Part shown: piece by piece, positions 1 through 9,500 of the stretch
Layout of the letters: each line of letters starts with the position of its first letter
How positions within the stretch are numbered: position 1 is the stretch's first letter
Assembly (NCBI GenBank): GCA_014382445.1
Contig: JACNJS010000084.1
Span: 2,089 to 66,088, forward strand
From: Bacteroidota bacterium
Lineage (GTDB): Bacteria > Bacteroidota > Bacteroidia > Bacteroidales > F082
Length of the DNA stretch: 64,000 nucleotides
Direction of reading: 5' to 3'
Notes under the pieces: model-generated
What the model was told of the DNA's origin: nothing
What the model saw: only the letters and a program-made list of their open reading frames with translations
Database searches by the model: none
Translations under genes and position numbers: made by a program

Positions 1-80
1 GATATCTCCATGAAATTATCATCCTTACTCAGCAATTTTATTTCCGATTGTTGGTCACCAACTTTAATTTCGTATCCCAT
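1..80 (-). CDS. Biotin carboxyl carrier protein (partial, N-terminus only)
   Basis: Only the first 26 codons lie in the window; the gene runs off the left edge. It begins at the ATG on the minus strand at 78-80 and reads MGYEIKVGDQQSEIKLL, with no stop before the edge. The biotinyl-lysine motif is outside the window, so the assignment rests on position: it starts 21 bases after the stop of a biotin carboxylase gene on the same strand. In Bacteroidota a small biotin carboxyl carrier protein commonly follows the biotin carboxylase, with a carboxyltransferase after it. Inference from context and a generic N-terminus, not from a diagnostic motif. Confidence 0.55.
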   Translation of the reverse strand, partial: MGYEIKVGDQQSEIKLLSKDDNFMEI

Positions 81-101
81 AATTAACTTCTAACGATTTA
101 A

Positions 102-1610
102 TTATAAACGTGTAACATTCTTTTTTCTGCCAAATGTTTTCCAATTATTAAGCTGTGGTTTACAGAAGCGTTGCTCCTTATATTTATCAAGATTATTCAG
201 ATAATCAACAAAAGCAGCAATAGCCGAAATATCTTTCACTCGCTGAGGCGGATTTTTATCAGCTTTGAGATATTTCTCATTATCCTGAATAAAATGAGTG
301 TTGTATTTTCCATTAACAAAATCAGGTACATCAAGTATTCTGCTCAAGAAAGGTATTGATGTTTTAATTCCTGTTATTTTATAGGCATATAATGCCCGTT
401 TAAGTCTGTCAATAGCTTCCGAACGCGTTGATGCCCAAACAATAAGTTTGGAAATCAGGGGATCGTAATGAACAGGTATTTCATAACCTGCATAAACATA
501 GCCATCATGCCTTACACCAAATCCTAAGGGTTCTGTAATATGTTCGATTTTACCGGGATTTGGCATAAAATTATTATCAGGGTCTTCAGCATATATTCTA
601 ACTTCAATAGCATGCCCGTTCTGTTTAAGATCTTCCTGTTTAAACTTTAATGGTTCACCATTTGCAATATTAATTTGCGTTTTTACAAGGTCAACACCTA
701 CAACTCTTTCGGTAATGGGGTGTTCAACCTGTAGCCTTGTATTCATTTCCAGAAAATAGTAGTTCAGTTCATCGTCAACAATAAATTCAATTGTACCGGC
801 CCCTGAGTAATTTACTGCTTTTGCAGCAGCAACAGCATGTTTACCCATTTCAGACCTAACTTTAGCAGTCATTATTGGAGAAGGTGTTTCTTCTACTACT
901 TTTTGATGACGGCGTTGCACCGAGCATTCACGTTCAAACAAGTGAACACAGTTTCCATGTTTATCAGCAACAATTTGAAATTCTATATGATGCGGAGAGT
1001 TAATATATTTCTCAATATAAACAGCATCATTGGAAAAGGATGCTAACGCTTCCGACTTGGCAGATGTAACAGCAGAAACAATATCCTCTTTTTTTGTAAC
1101 CAATCTCATCCCTTTTCCCCCACCGCCGGCACTTGCTTTAATCATAACAGGTAAACCTATTTGGTGAATAATTTCAATTGCCTTATTAATATCAGTTATT
1201 GGTTCCGTAGTCCCAGGCACAACAGGTACATTAGCACTCTGCATTTTCTTACGAGCCGTTATTTTATCACCCATTGTATTGATTGCGTATGATGAAGGGC
1301 CAATGAAAATTATTCCTTCTTTCTCACACCTATCAGTAAAATTGGCATTTTCCGACAAAAATCCATAGCCGGGATGAATAGCATCCGCACCGCTCTTTTT
1401 GGCAACTTCAATAATATTGTCAATAACCAGGTAGCTTTCATTTGAAGGAGCAGGGCCAATATTATAAGCCTCATCAGCGCTACGTACATGCGATGAGGTC
1501 CTGTCCGCATCAGAATACACAGCTACACTCTTAATGCCCATCTCCCGACAACTTCGTATTATTCTGATCGCTATCTCTCCCCTATTGGCTACAAGTATTT
1601 TTTTAATCAT
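102..1610 (-). CDS. accC: Biotin carboxylase subunit of acetyl-/propionyl-CoA carboxylase
   Basis: ATP-grasp enzyme that carboxylates biotin on a carrier protein using ATP and bicarbonate. The start MIKKILVANRGEIAIRI is the classic biotin carboxylase N-terminus. The HPGYGFLSEN motif, the glycine-rich ATP loop GGGGKGMRL, the EMNTRLQVEHP segment and the biotin carboxylase C-terminal domain (RIYAEDP onward) are all present in order. At 502 aa it is longer than the roughly 450 aa of the E. coli subunit and matches the 500-residue forms that serve acyl-CoA carboxylases in Bacteroidota. The carrier protein follows 21 bases downstream. Whether the partner carboxyltransferase uses acetyl-, propionyl- or another acyl-CoA cannot be told from this subunit. 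Confidence 0.93.
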   Translation of the reverse strand: MIKKILVANRGEIAIRIIRSCREMGIKSVAVYSDADRTSSHVRSADEAYNIGPAPSNESYLVIDNIIEVAKKSGADAIHPGYGFLSENANFTDRCEKEGIIFIGPSSYAINTMGDKITARKKMQSANVPVVPGTTEPITDINKAIEIIHQIGLPVMIKASAGGGGKGMRLVTKKEDIVSAVTSAKSEALASFSNDAVYIEKYINSPHHIEFQIVADKHGNCVHLFERECSVQRRHQKVVEETPSPIMTAKVRSEMGKHAVAAAKAVNYSGAGTIEFIVDDELNYYFLEMNTRLQVEHPITERVVGVDLVKTQINIANGEPLKFKQEDLKQNGHAIEVRIYAEDPDNNFMPNPGKIEHITEPLGFGVRHDGYVYAGYEIPVHYDPLISKLIVWASTRSEAIDRLKRALYAYKITGIKTSIPFLSRILDVPDFVNGKYNTHFIQDNEKYLKADKNPPQRVKDISAIAAFVDYLNNLDKYKEQRFCKPQLNNWKTFGRKKNVTRL

Positions 1611-1712
1611 CTTATTTTCTTTATACTACTGTTTTTCAAATCGTTGAGTATATTAGCCTTGTGTTTTTGAGTGCGTAAAGATATAAAAATATAAAAGCAT
1701 GGTTTGCAACAT

Positions 1713-1745
1713 TTCTTATTTAATTAAACAAAAGGGCTATCTTTG
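1713..1745 (+). promoter_or_regulatory. Putative Bacteroidota-type promoter of the hybrid kinase gene
   Basis: TATCTTTG at 1738-1745 fits the Bacteroidota -7 consensus TAnnTTTG, and a TTG at 1713-1715 sits 22 bases upstream as a possible -33 element. The box ends 22 bases before the ATG at 1768. The match is by eye and the spacer is at the long end. Confidence 0.35.
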
Positions 1746-1767
1746 TTATTTAATCAGGTGATTACAT

Positions 1768-3669
1768 ATGAAATTCATTAAGGCTATTATTTTCATTTTT
1801 GTAATTCATTTTTCAACAACTGTTTTAGGACAGGTTGAAAAAATAAAAGAGTTTTCTGTTGCTAAAAAAGCTCTTTTAATTGACAGTCTTGAAAATTGCT
1901 TAACAACCTCTTCAGATTACGAAAATGCAAATTTAATTTTTGAACTTGCTATACTTTATAATCATATTGACTTAGATCAATCAGAAAAGTATGCTATAAA
2001 GTATTTAGCCATTAAGGATAGTATTTTTTCAGTTGAAAAGCGAAAAATAATCTATGGCATGCTGTCACAAATGTTTAAACAAAAAGGCAACGGTGATTCA
2101 TCTTATTATTATTTATCAATGCAATATGCTCTTATTGATAGCTCATTTGACGAAAAAAACGAAATTCTAAAAAGAAAATATTTAGGTAATATTGCCTTTA
2201 AAAAAAATGAAAAAGGCTTTTTAGGATTATCGTCTATACAGCAATATTTAATATTGGGTTCTGGAGTATTGCTAATTATGGTTATAATTTATTTTTGGGT
2301 TATTAAAAGGAGATTCAGAAAAGAAGAAGCCAAAAAAAACATAGAACTCGAAGAAGCAAACATAAAATTTATAGAGTTTAATGAAAGTATTGAACAGGCA
2401 GTTATCAATAACATTAAAACCCATACTAGTGAATTAGAAAAAAGTAACAATAAATTTATTGAGCTACGGAAGTCGCTTAAAAAAGCGGAAGAATCAAATT
2501 ACCTGAAAAATGCTTTTCTTGGTAGTATGAGCCATCAGATTAGGACTCCTTTAAGTGGCATAATGGGATTTTCTGACCTGCTTGAAATAGAGCTTGCCGT
2601 GATGGGAAACGAAGAACTTTATGAGTATGCCAAAAACATCCAGGAAAGTGGTGATAAGCTCATGAACTTAATTACAAACATAATTGACATTTCAAGCATA
2701 GAAGCTAATCTACTTGAACTCAATATTTCGTCATGTGATGTAAATAAAATAATTAAGGATTTTGAAAAGACTTATTTGTTTAAAGCCAGGGAAAAAGGTC
2801 TTGTTTTTAAAACGAAACTTGATACAAGCCTATCTAAAATATCCGCCGACAAGAATAATCTAGTAAAGGTATTGGATGTAATATTAGATAACGCCTTAAA
2901 ATTTACTAACAAAGGTTTTGTTACTGTTTCAACAAAATATAACAGTAATAATACTGCCACTATTGAAATAAAAGACAAAGGAATTGGTATCGACGATAAA
3001 ACTCTGGAGATGCTACTTAATTCATTCGACTATGAAAAACATGGAAGTTTATTGACTTATCAGGGGCGCGGACTTGGTTTAATACTTGCCCACAGGTTAA
3101 TCAACTTAATGAATGGCAAGTTGGAAATTACCTCAAAAGTTGGTAAAGGAAGTGAAGTAAGTGTTACGCTGCCATGTATGGGTGCTTCCGAAAAAGATGA
3201 TGATACAACGATAACAATTTCTGAAGAGGCTTCAATAGTAAGCGCTCCTGAATATGGCAGGATCAAAATTTTTATTGTTGAAGATGACCGCATGAATCGC
3301 TTGGTACTTGAAAAAATGCTGAAAAAATCAGGTGATATAACCCTTGCTATTGATGGTAATGACGCGTTAAAAGTTCTTGAAAAAAGCAGTAAATCGGGGC
3401 AAAAGTTTGATGTGATGCTTATTGATATCAACCTCCCTGAACCATGGGACGGTGTAATGCTGATGAAAGAAATAAAAAAAGAATTTCCATACTACAAAAA
3501 CCTTCCGTTTATTGCACAAACAGCCTATGCTATGGCAGAGGATAAAGACTTATATATAGATGCCGGGTTTAATGACTATATCTCTAAGCCCATTAATAAA
3601 AACGAACTTCTCACTATGATACAACAGCAATTTGAAATATCCAAAAAGGAAACTGCTGTTGAATCATAA
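1768..3669 (+). CDS. Hybrid histidine kinase with C-terminal receiver domain
   Basis: Membrane sensor kinase of 633 aa. A signal peptide (residues 1-21, ending VLGQ) leads into a short periplasmic helical region of TPR-like character. A transmembrane helix at about 160-180 (LILGSGVLLIMVIIYFWV) is followed by a coiled-coil linker. The HisKA domain has the phosphoacceptor H256 in MSHQIRTPLSG. The HATPase_c domain shows an N box (LDNALKF), DKGIGID and GRGLGL. A receiver domain (about 500-625) has acidic residues near its start (VEDD) and the phosphoacceptor D553 in LIDINLP. The residue after the phosphoacceptor His is Gln, where Glu is usual. With its own receiver it could feed a phosphorelay through an Hpt protein, such as the stand-alone one at 25175-25528, but that link is only a guess. 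Stimulus unknown. Confidence 0.9.
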   Translation: MKFIKAIIFIFVIHFSTTVLGQVEKIKEFSVAKKALLIDSLENCLTTSSDYENANLIFELAILYNHIDLDQSEKYAIKYLAIKDSIFSVEKRKIIYGMLSQMFKQKGNGDSSYYYLSMQYALIDSSFDEKNEILKRKYLGNIAFKKNEKGFLGLSSIQQYLILGSGVLLIMVIIYFWVIKRRFRKEEAKKNIELEEANIKFIEFNESIEQAVINNIKTHTSELEKSNNKFIELRKSLKKAEESNYLKNAFLGSMSHQIRTPLSGIMGFSDLLEIELAVMGNEELYEYAKNIQESGDKLMNLITNIIDISSIEANLLELNISSCDVNKIIKDFEKTYLFKAREKGLVFKTKLDTSLSKISADKNNLVKVLDVILDNALKFTNKGFVTVSTKYNSNNTATIEIKDKGIGIDDKTLEMLLNSFDYEKHGSLLTYQGRGLGLILAHRLINLMNGKLEITSKVGKGSEVSVTLPCMGASEKDDDTTITISEEASIVSAPEYGRIKIFIVEDDRMNRLVLEKMLKKSGDITLAIDGNDALKVLEKSSKSGQKFDVMLIDINLPEPWDGVMLMKEIKKEFPYYKNLPFIAQTAYAMAEDKDLYIDAGFNDYISKPINKNELLTMIQQQFEISKKETAVES

Positions 3670-3706
3670 TTTTGTAATATAATTTCATATTTAAAACTAT
3701 ACAAAA

Positions 3707-4786
3707 ATGATATATAAAATTTCCAAAATAGTAAAACCTGGTGTTGTGTTTGGTGATGACTTACAGACCATCCTCACGATTGCCAAGGAAAACAATTTTG
3801 CAATTCCTGCAGTCAATGTTGTTGGAACCAACTCATCAAATGCTGTAATGGAAGCAGCAAAAATTGTAAACTCACCTGTAATTATACAGTTTTCAAACGG
3901 TGGTGGAGCTTTTTATGCAGGAAAAGGGTTGTTGAATGAAAATGAAAAGGCAGCAATTGCCGGATCAGTTTCAGGAGCATTACACGTACACAAACTTGCC
4001 GAACTTTACGGTATACCTGTTATTCTTCATACCGATCACGCAGCTAAAAAGCTACTACCTTGGATTGATGGATTATTAGATGCCGGAGAAGAATATTTTA
4101 AGACAAACGGCAAGCCTATGTTCAGCTCACACATGCTCGATCTTTCAGAAGAACCCTTAGTGGAAAATATTGAAATATCAAAAAGATATCTCGAGCGTAT
4201 GAGTAAAATTGGCATGACTCTCGAAATAGAATTGGGTATAACCGGTGGAGAAGAAGATGGTGTAGATAACACAGATGTCGACAGCTCAAAACTATACACT
4301 CAACCTGAAGAAGTTGCTAAAGCTTATGAAATGCTTTCGCAAGTTAGCAGTAATTTTACCATCGCTGCAGCATTTGGAAATGTTCATGGTGTTTATAAAC
4401 CAGGAAATGTTAAACTTGAACCCATAATTCTTAAAAACTCACAAAATTATATACGCGAAAAATTCGGAACAGAATATAACCCTGTAAATTTTGTTTTCCA
4501 TGGTGGATCCGGTTCTGAACCGGAAAAAATAAAGGAAGCCATTTCGTACGGTGTAATTAAAATGAATATTGACACCGATACTCAATGGGCTGCATGGGAT
4601 GGTGTACGTACTTATGAAGCTAAGCACCATGCCTATTTACAATCCCAAATCGGAAATCCTGAAAGCGAAGATGCTCCTAACAAGAAATACTACGACCCCA
4701 GAAAATGGCTTCGCGCCGGGGAACAATCAATGGTAGAAAGGCTTAAGCGTGCTTATGAGGAACTGAATTGTGTTAACCGGTATTAG
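3707..4786 (+). CDS. fbaA: Fructose-bisphosphate aldolase, class II (type A)
   Basis: Zinc-dependent aldolase interconverting fructose 1,6-bisphosphate with dihydroxyacetone phosphate and glyceraldehyde 3-phosphate in glycolysis and gluconeogenesis. The 359 aa length is that of the FbaA subgroup. Recognisable segments are FAIPAVNVVGTNSSNA near the N-terminus, ILHTDHAAKK with metal/substrate residues, the EIELGITGGEEDG stretch, the zinc-ligand region AAFGNVHGVY, FHGGSGS phosphate binding, and KMNIDTDTQWA. It starts 37 bases after the kinase gene and ends 5 bases before the repeat-protein gene at 4792, so the latter is probably co-transcribed. Confidence 0.96.
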   Translation: MIYKISKIVKPGVVFGDDLQTILTIAKENNFAIPAVNVVGTNSSNAVMEAAKIVNSPVIIQFSNGGGAFYAGKGLLNENEKAAIAGSVSGALHVHKLAELYGIPVILHTDHAAKKLLPWIDGLLDAGEEYFKTNGKPMFSSHMLDLSEEPLVENIEISKRYLERMSKIGMTLEIELGITGGEEDGVDNTDVDSSKLYTQPEEVAKAYEMLSQVSSNFTIAAAFGNVHGVYKPGNVKLEPIILKNSQNYIREKFGTEYNPVNFVFHGGSGSEPEKIKEAISYGVIKMNIDTDTQWAAWDGVRTYEAKHHAYLQSQIGNPESEDAPNKKYYDPRKWLRAGEQSMVERLKRAYEELNCVNRY

Positions 4787-4791
4787 TTCAT

Positions 4792-5193
4792 ATGCTACAC
4801 TACCCTGCTAAAATACTGCTCGCATTTGGTGAAACTTTTAACGTTAGCAGCAATGAGTTTTACAATTGGTTACTGGAAAATGGATATCCCGAGTTGGCGG
4901 CTCTTAGTAGCGGGATAAGAGGAAGCAGGGAGGCCATTAATTGGTTACTAAAAAACAATTATCCACAATACGCAGCTTTGGATGGCGCAATAGATAACAA
5001 ACCAGATGCATACGCATGGTTGCGAAAAAATGAATTTGACTTTCTTGTAGTATTTGCCGATGCAATAAATGAAAAACCTGAAGCTATTGCATGGTTAAAT
5101 AAAAACGATTTGAAGATATTTATTGTGCTTGCCGCAAAAATAAATAGCTATCGCAATAATCAAACATTTGATTATCATAAGTTGCATTTTTAA
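4792..5193 (+). CDS. Small protein of tandem 25-residue helical repeats
   Basis: 133 aa with no recognised domain. Four consecutive 25-residue repeats occupy residues 25-124 and begin NWLLENGYPEL, NWLLKNNYPQY, AWLRKNEFDFL and AWLNKNDLKIF. Each has the pattern [N/A]WL-x2-N, then a hydrophobic stretch, Ile at repeat position 18 and a closing acidic-Ala pair in the first three copies. Residues 6-24 look like the second half of one more repeat. The heptad-like hydrophobic spacing suggests two short helices per repeat, hence a small alpha-solenoid. There is no signal peptide, so it is probably cytosolic. The gene begins 5 bases after the aldolase stop. Function unknown; a protein-protein interaction role is an inference from the fold type only. 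Confidence 0.8.
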   Translation: MLHYPAKILLAFGETFNVSSNEFYNWLLENGYPELAALSSGIRGSREAINWLLKNNYPQYAALDGAIDNKPDAYAWLRKNEFDFLVVFADAINEKPEAIAWLNKNDLKIFIVLAAKINSYRNNQTFDYHKLHF

Positions 5194-5319
5194 AGACTTT
5201 ATTTAAAGTAGTCCTTCAAGCATCAGCTTTTGGTGCACCGGGGAGCCAGGAGTCAGGTACCAGGAGTAGCAATCACAATCCTGAATCCTGATTCTTGCCA
5301 CACTTCACATAGTGCTGTT
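5194..5319. other. Intergenic spacer with CAGGAGTCAGG-type short repeats
   Basis: Between two convergent genes. It contains imperfect direct repeats of the type GCCAGGAGTCAGGTACCAGGAG (about 5245-5266), followed by AATCCTGAATCCTGATTC (about 5279-5293). Similar low-complexity spacers are common in Bacteroidota genomes. No ORF and no clear terminator hairpin with a T run was found. Confidence 0.4.
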
Positions 5320-6327
5320 TTATATTGGGTAATCCTTAAAAATCTTTCCCGACTTCATTAGTATGTCTACATATTGTGCTCTACGATAGGCAAATGGATC
5401 ATCGATTTTTTTCTGCGACAAGTTACCTCTAAACTCATCAAGGGTATGGTATTGTTTGTTGGCCATCCAAATTTCCATATCCTCAAGCATTTTTGTAATC
5501 TGCTGCGGTCCATGTTTATAAACGGTACTTACAACCTCAACAACATTAGCACCGGCTAATATCATCTTTATCACATCTTCCCCAGTAAACACACCTCTGT
5601 TTGCACATATATCGGCATTAATATTATCATATAACAAACCTACATAGCGTAAAGGTAAACGGTTATCGTATTCCGAACTAAAGTTTGGCGCAAAGCTCAT
5701 TTTTTCGAGATTAATATTGATATCTGGATGAAAAAGCCTGTTAAAAAGAACAAAACCATCAACACCTTTTCGATCCATTTCACGAAAAGTATATAACGGG
5801 TTTGTGTAAAACGGACTTAGTTTAACACTTACTGGAATACTAACAGATTTTTTAACAATCTCAATAATATCAAGCTCAGCGTTAATAATTGAGCGACCCT
5901 CCATCTCGAAATCCTTAGGGTTATTGTAAAAGTTCAACTCAAGAGCATCAGCACCTGCATTTTCTAGTTTCTTAGCATATTCTTGCCAGCTATCATCATA
6001 AATAGCATTCAAACTGGCAATAACAGGAATGTTAACAGCCTTTTTAGCCTCAGCAAACTGCAATAAAAAATCTTCAGGACCTGAGTCGAATGTATCATTA
6101 AATCCCGATGCCATTTCTGCATGACGCTCATCAATGCCTGACATTGTTTGATCCATTTCAAGGTTTTCCAGATGTATTTGCTCTTCAAATAAAGATTTAT
6201 ATACAATTGCAGCAGCACCGGCGGCCTCAAGCTTCTTCATTGTCTCAAGGTTGGTTACAAGATTGCTTGCCCCAATAATTATTGGGTTTTTCAATTCTAA
6301 TCCTAAGTATTTTGTTGATAAGTCCAT
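5320..6327 (-). CDS. Dihydroorotate dehydrogenase-like FMN protein
   Basis: 335 aa TIM-barrel flavoprotein of the dihydroorotate dehydrogenase-like group. It starts MDLSTKYLGLELKNPIIIGA, has a conserved Asn/Lys-rich core (VIASLNAIYDDSW, ALELNFY, IPVSVKLSPFY) and a C-terminal FMN-phosphate region (ANRGVFTGEDVIKMILAGANVV). It differs from true PyrD in the active-site loop, and Bacteroidota usually carry a separate pyrD, so pyrimidine synthesis is not assumed. It is divergent from pyruvate:ferredoxin oxidoreductase with a 203-base gap; this pairing recurs in Bacteroidota and suggests, without proof, a role near that enzyme. Substrate unknown. Confidence 0.85.
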   Translation of the reverse strand: MDLSTKYLGLELKNPIIIGASNLVTNLETMKKLEAAGAAAIVYKSLFEEQIHLENLEMDQTMSGIDERHAEMASGFNDTFDSGPEDFLLQFAEAKKAVNIPVIASLNAIYDDSWQEYAKKLENAGADALELNFYNNPKDFEMEGRSIINAELDIIEIVKKSVSIPVSVKLSPFYTNPLYTFREMDRKGVDGFVLFNRLFHPDININLEKMSFAPNFSSEYDNRLPLRYVGLLYDNINADICANRGVFTGEDVIKMILAGANVVEVVSTVYKHGPQQITKMLEDMEIWMANKQYHTLDEFRGNLSQKKIDDPFAYRRAQYVDILMKSGKIFKDYPI

Positions 6328-6530
6328 AACATATTTTTTAACATTATTATTGTAGGTTGTAAATTTACGACAATTTCATTTCCTATCTAACAGCTTGCAA
6401 TCTAAATTGATTTTAAATTGCATATTTATTAAAACTAATTAGCGAAAACAAGCCACTTAAATTGTTGAATTGAGTAAATTCGCAAAAATTATAAAAAGGA
6501 TCATTTTTACTCCTTTATAAAGATACAGAT
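6328..6530. promoter_or_regulatory. Divergent intergenic region (DHOD-like / nifJ)
   Basis: 203 bases between two divergent starts, very AT-rich, with no ORF. Both promoters should lie here. I could not pick out a convincing TTG/TAnnTTTG pair for either direction; TAAATTCG at about 6475-6482 is only a partial -7 match for nifJ. Confidence 0.4.
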
Positions 6531-9500
6531 ATGAACAGAAAGAAAAAATTTATTACTTGTGAAGGCAACTATGCTGCCTCACATATTGCTTATATGTTTA
6601 GCGAAGTTGCTGCTATTTATCCTATTACTCCATCATCTGACATGGCCGAGTACATCGACCTTTGGTCTGCCAATGGCCGGAAGAATATTTTTGGTGAAAC
6701 CGTAAAAGTTACTGAAATGCAATCGGAAGGTGGCGCTTCAGGGGCATTGCACGGATCGTTGCAGGCGGGTGCTTTAGCAAGTACATTTACTGCTTCACAG
6801 GGATTATTGCTGATGATACCAAATATGTATAAAATGGCTGGCGAATTGCTACCAGCAGTTTTTCATGTTAGTGCTCGAAGCCTTGCGGCTCAAGCTCTTT
6901 CAATTTTTGGCGATCATAGCGATGTTATGAGTGTACGTCAGGCAGGCTTTGCCATGCTTGCAACGGGTAGTGCACAGGAAATTATGGACATCGCAGGTAT
7001 TGCTCATCTTACAGCAATTAAATCCAGAATACCTTTTATTCATTTTTTCGATGGTTTCAGAACCTCTCATGAATTAATGAAGGTAGAAGCGATGAATCAG
7101 AATGATATGGCCAAACTAGTTGATTATGATGCACTCCAAAGATTTAGGGATAATGCCCTAAATCCTGAACATCCCGTTACAAGAGGAACTGCACAAAATC
7201 CTGATATTTACTTCCAATCGAGAGAAGCTTCGTCTAAGTTTTATGATGTTATTCCTGATATGGTTGAAGATTATATGCAGGAAATTAATAAGATAACCGG
7301 TCGTGAGTATCATCCATTTACTTATTACGGTGCCGAAGATGCCGAAAACATTATTGTTGCTATTGGATCGATTACAGAAGTTATAAAAGAAGTAATTGAT
7401 TATAAAAATGCTACTGGCGAAAAATTAGGGCTTATAACTGTTCATCTTTACAGGCCGTTTTCAGAAAAATACTTCATGAAAGTTTTACCGAAAACCGTTA
7501 AAAGAATTGCCGTATTAGACAGAACAAAGGAAATTGGTGCCAATGGTGAACCTTTATACCTCGACATCAGGGGTATGTTCTATGAAAAAGATACTGCCCC
7601 TATGATTGTTGGAGGACGTTATGGATTAAGCTCGAAGGATACAACACCTGCTATGATGATTTCGGTGTACGATAACCTGGCATCTAAAAATCCTAAAAAT
7701 GGTTTTACGGTAGGAATAGTTGATGATGTTAAGCATACATCATTACCGTTATTACCAGAAATAAGTGTTGCTCCGAAAGGTACTTACGAAGCTAAATTCT
7801 ATGGTTTAGGCGCGGATGGTACTGTAGGTGCCAACAAAAACTCAATCAAAATTATTGGCGATTCAACCAACAAATACTGCCAGGCTTATTTCTCATACGA
7901 TTCCAAAAAATCTGGCGGTATAACTATTTCACACCTTAGGTTCGGCGATAACCCTATCCGTTCTCATTACTTGGTGGGAACTCCTGATTTTGTAGCCTGT
8001 CATGTGCCTGCATATCTCGAAAAATATGATATGCTTAAAGGTCTTAAAAAGGGAGGAACATTCCTGCTCAACAGCATATGGGATACTGAAGAAACAAAAA
8101 AGAGACTTCCCGATCATATGAAGAAATATCTTGCTGAAAATGATATTACCACCTACATCATTAATGCAACAGAGATTGCTCATAGAATAGGTCTTGGAAA
8201 CCGTACAAATACAATCATGCAATCGGCTTTCTTTAAAGTTGCTGAAGTAATACCTTATGAAAATGCTGTAAATGAGATGAAAACAGCCATTATGAAAACT
8301 TACGGCAGTAAAGGTGAAGAAATTGTAAACATGAATTATGCCGCTGTTGATGCAGGTGATGATGTAGTAAAAATTGACATTCCTGATGAATGGAAAGGTA
8401 TTGTTGTTAGTCCAAAGGTAGATAACAAAAATATACCTGACTTCATAAAAAATGTTGCCAATCCAATAAACTTACAAAAGGGCGACACTTTACCTGTTAG
8501 TACTTTTAATGGTCGTGAAGATGGCACTTTTCCTGCAGGTACTACAGCTTACGAAAAACGTGGTGTTGCTTCCGATGTACCTGAGTGGTTAGAAGAAAAC
8601 TGTATCCAGTGTAACCAATGTTCATATGTTTGTCCTCATGCTGCAATTCGGCCCTTCTTGTTAACAGATGAAGAAGCTGGCAATGCTCCTGATGGCACAA
8701 AAGTTCTTCAGGGTGCCGGCCCGATTAAGGCCTATAAATATAAAATACAAGTAAGTGTACTTGATTGTACTGGTTGTGGCATTTGTGTGGAAGTTTGTCC
8801 GTCGAAAGAAAATTCTCTTGTAATGAAACCTATTGGTACCCAATTTGATGAAATTGACAAGTGGAACTATATGCACGATAAAGTTGGTTACAAAGAGAAT
8901 GTAGTTGACAAAGATAAGAGTGTTAAAAACAGCCAGTTTGCTCAGCCATTATTCGAATTTTCAGGTGCATGTTCAGGTTGTGGTGAAACACCATATATAA
9001 AAACTATTACTCAACTGTTTGGCGAAAGAATGATGATAGCTAATGCTACTGGTTGTTCTTCAATTTACGGAGGTTCTGCACCTTCAACACCTTATTGCAA
9101 ACATGCAGTATCAGGCAAAGGACCTTCCTGGGCTAATTCATTGTTTGAAGATAATGCTGAATTCGGCTACGGAATGGCTCTTGGCACTGAAAAACTGCGA
9201 GATCGTCTTACCATCAAAATGACTGATGCAATCGGTAGTAGTGGTTTTACAGATGCTTCAAAACAAGCGATGCAGACATGGATTGACAATAAAAACAATG
9301 CAAATGCATCTGTATCAGCTTCTGAAAATGTGGTTGCAACTCTAAGCAAAGAAAACGACCCTCTTGCAAAAGAGATGCTTGCCCTTGAACAATACTTGAT
9401 CAAAAAATCGCAATGGATATTTGGTGGTGACGGATGGGCCTATGACATTGGATTTGGAGGATTAGACCATGTTCTTGCCTCAGGCGAAGATGTAAACGTG

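Noticed and set aside
5320-6327. Assignment as pyrD
   Set aside because: The sequence fits the DHOD-like group paired with pyruvate:ferredoxin oxidoreductase rather than typical PyrD, and no pyrimidine genes are near.
7929-8222. 97-codon leftward ORF inside nifJ
   Set aside because: Antisense to a well-supported enzyme gene and without any recognisable motif.
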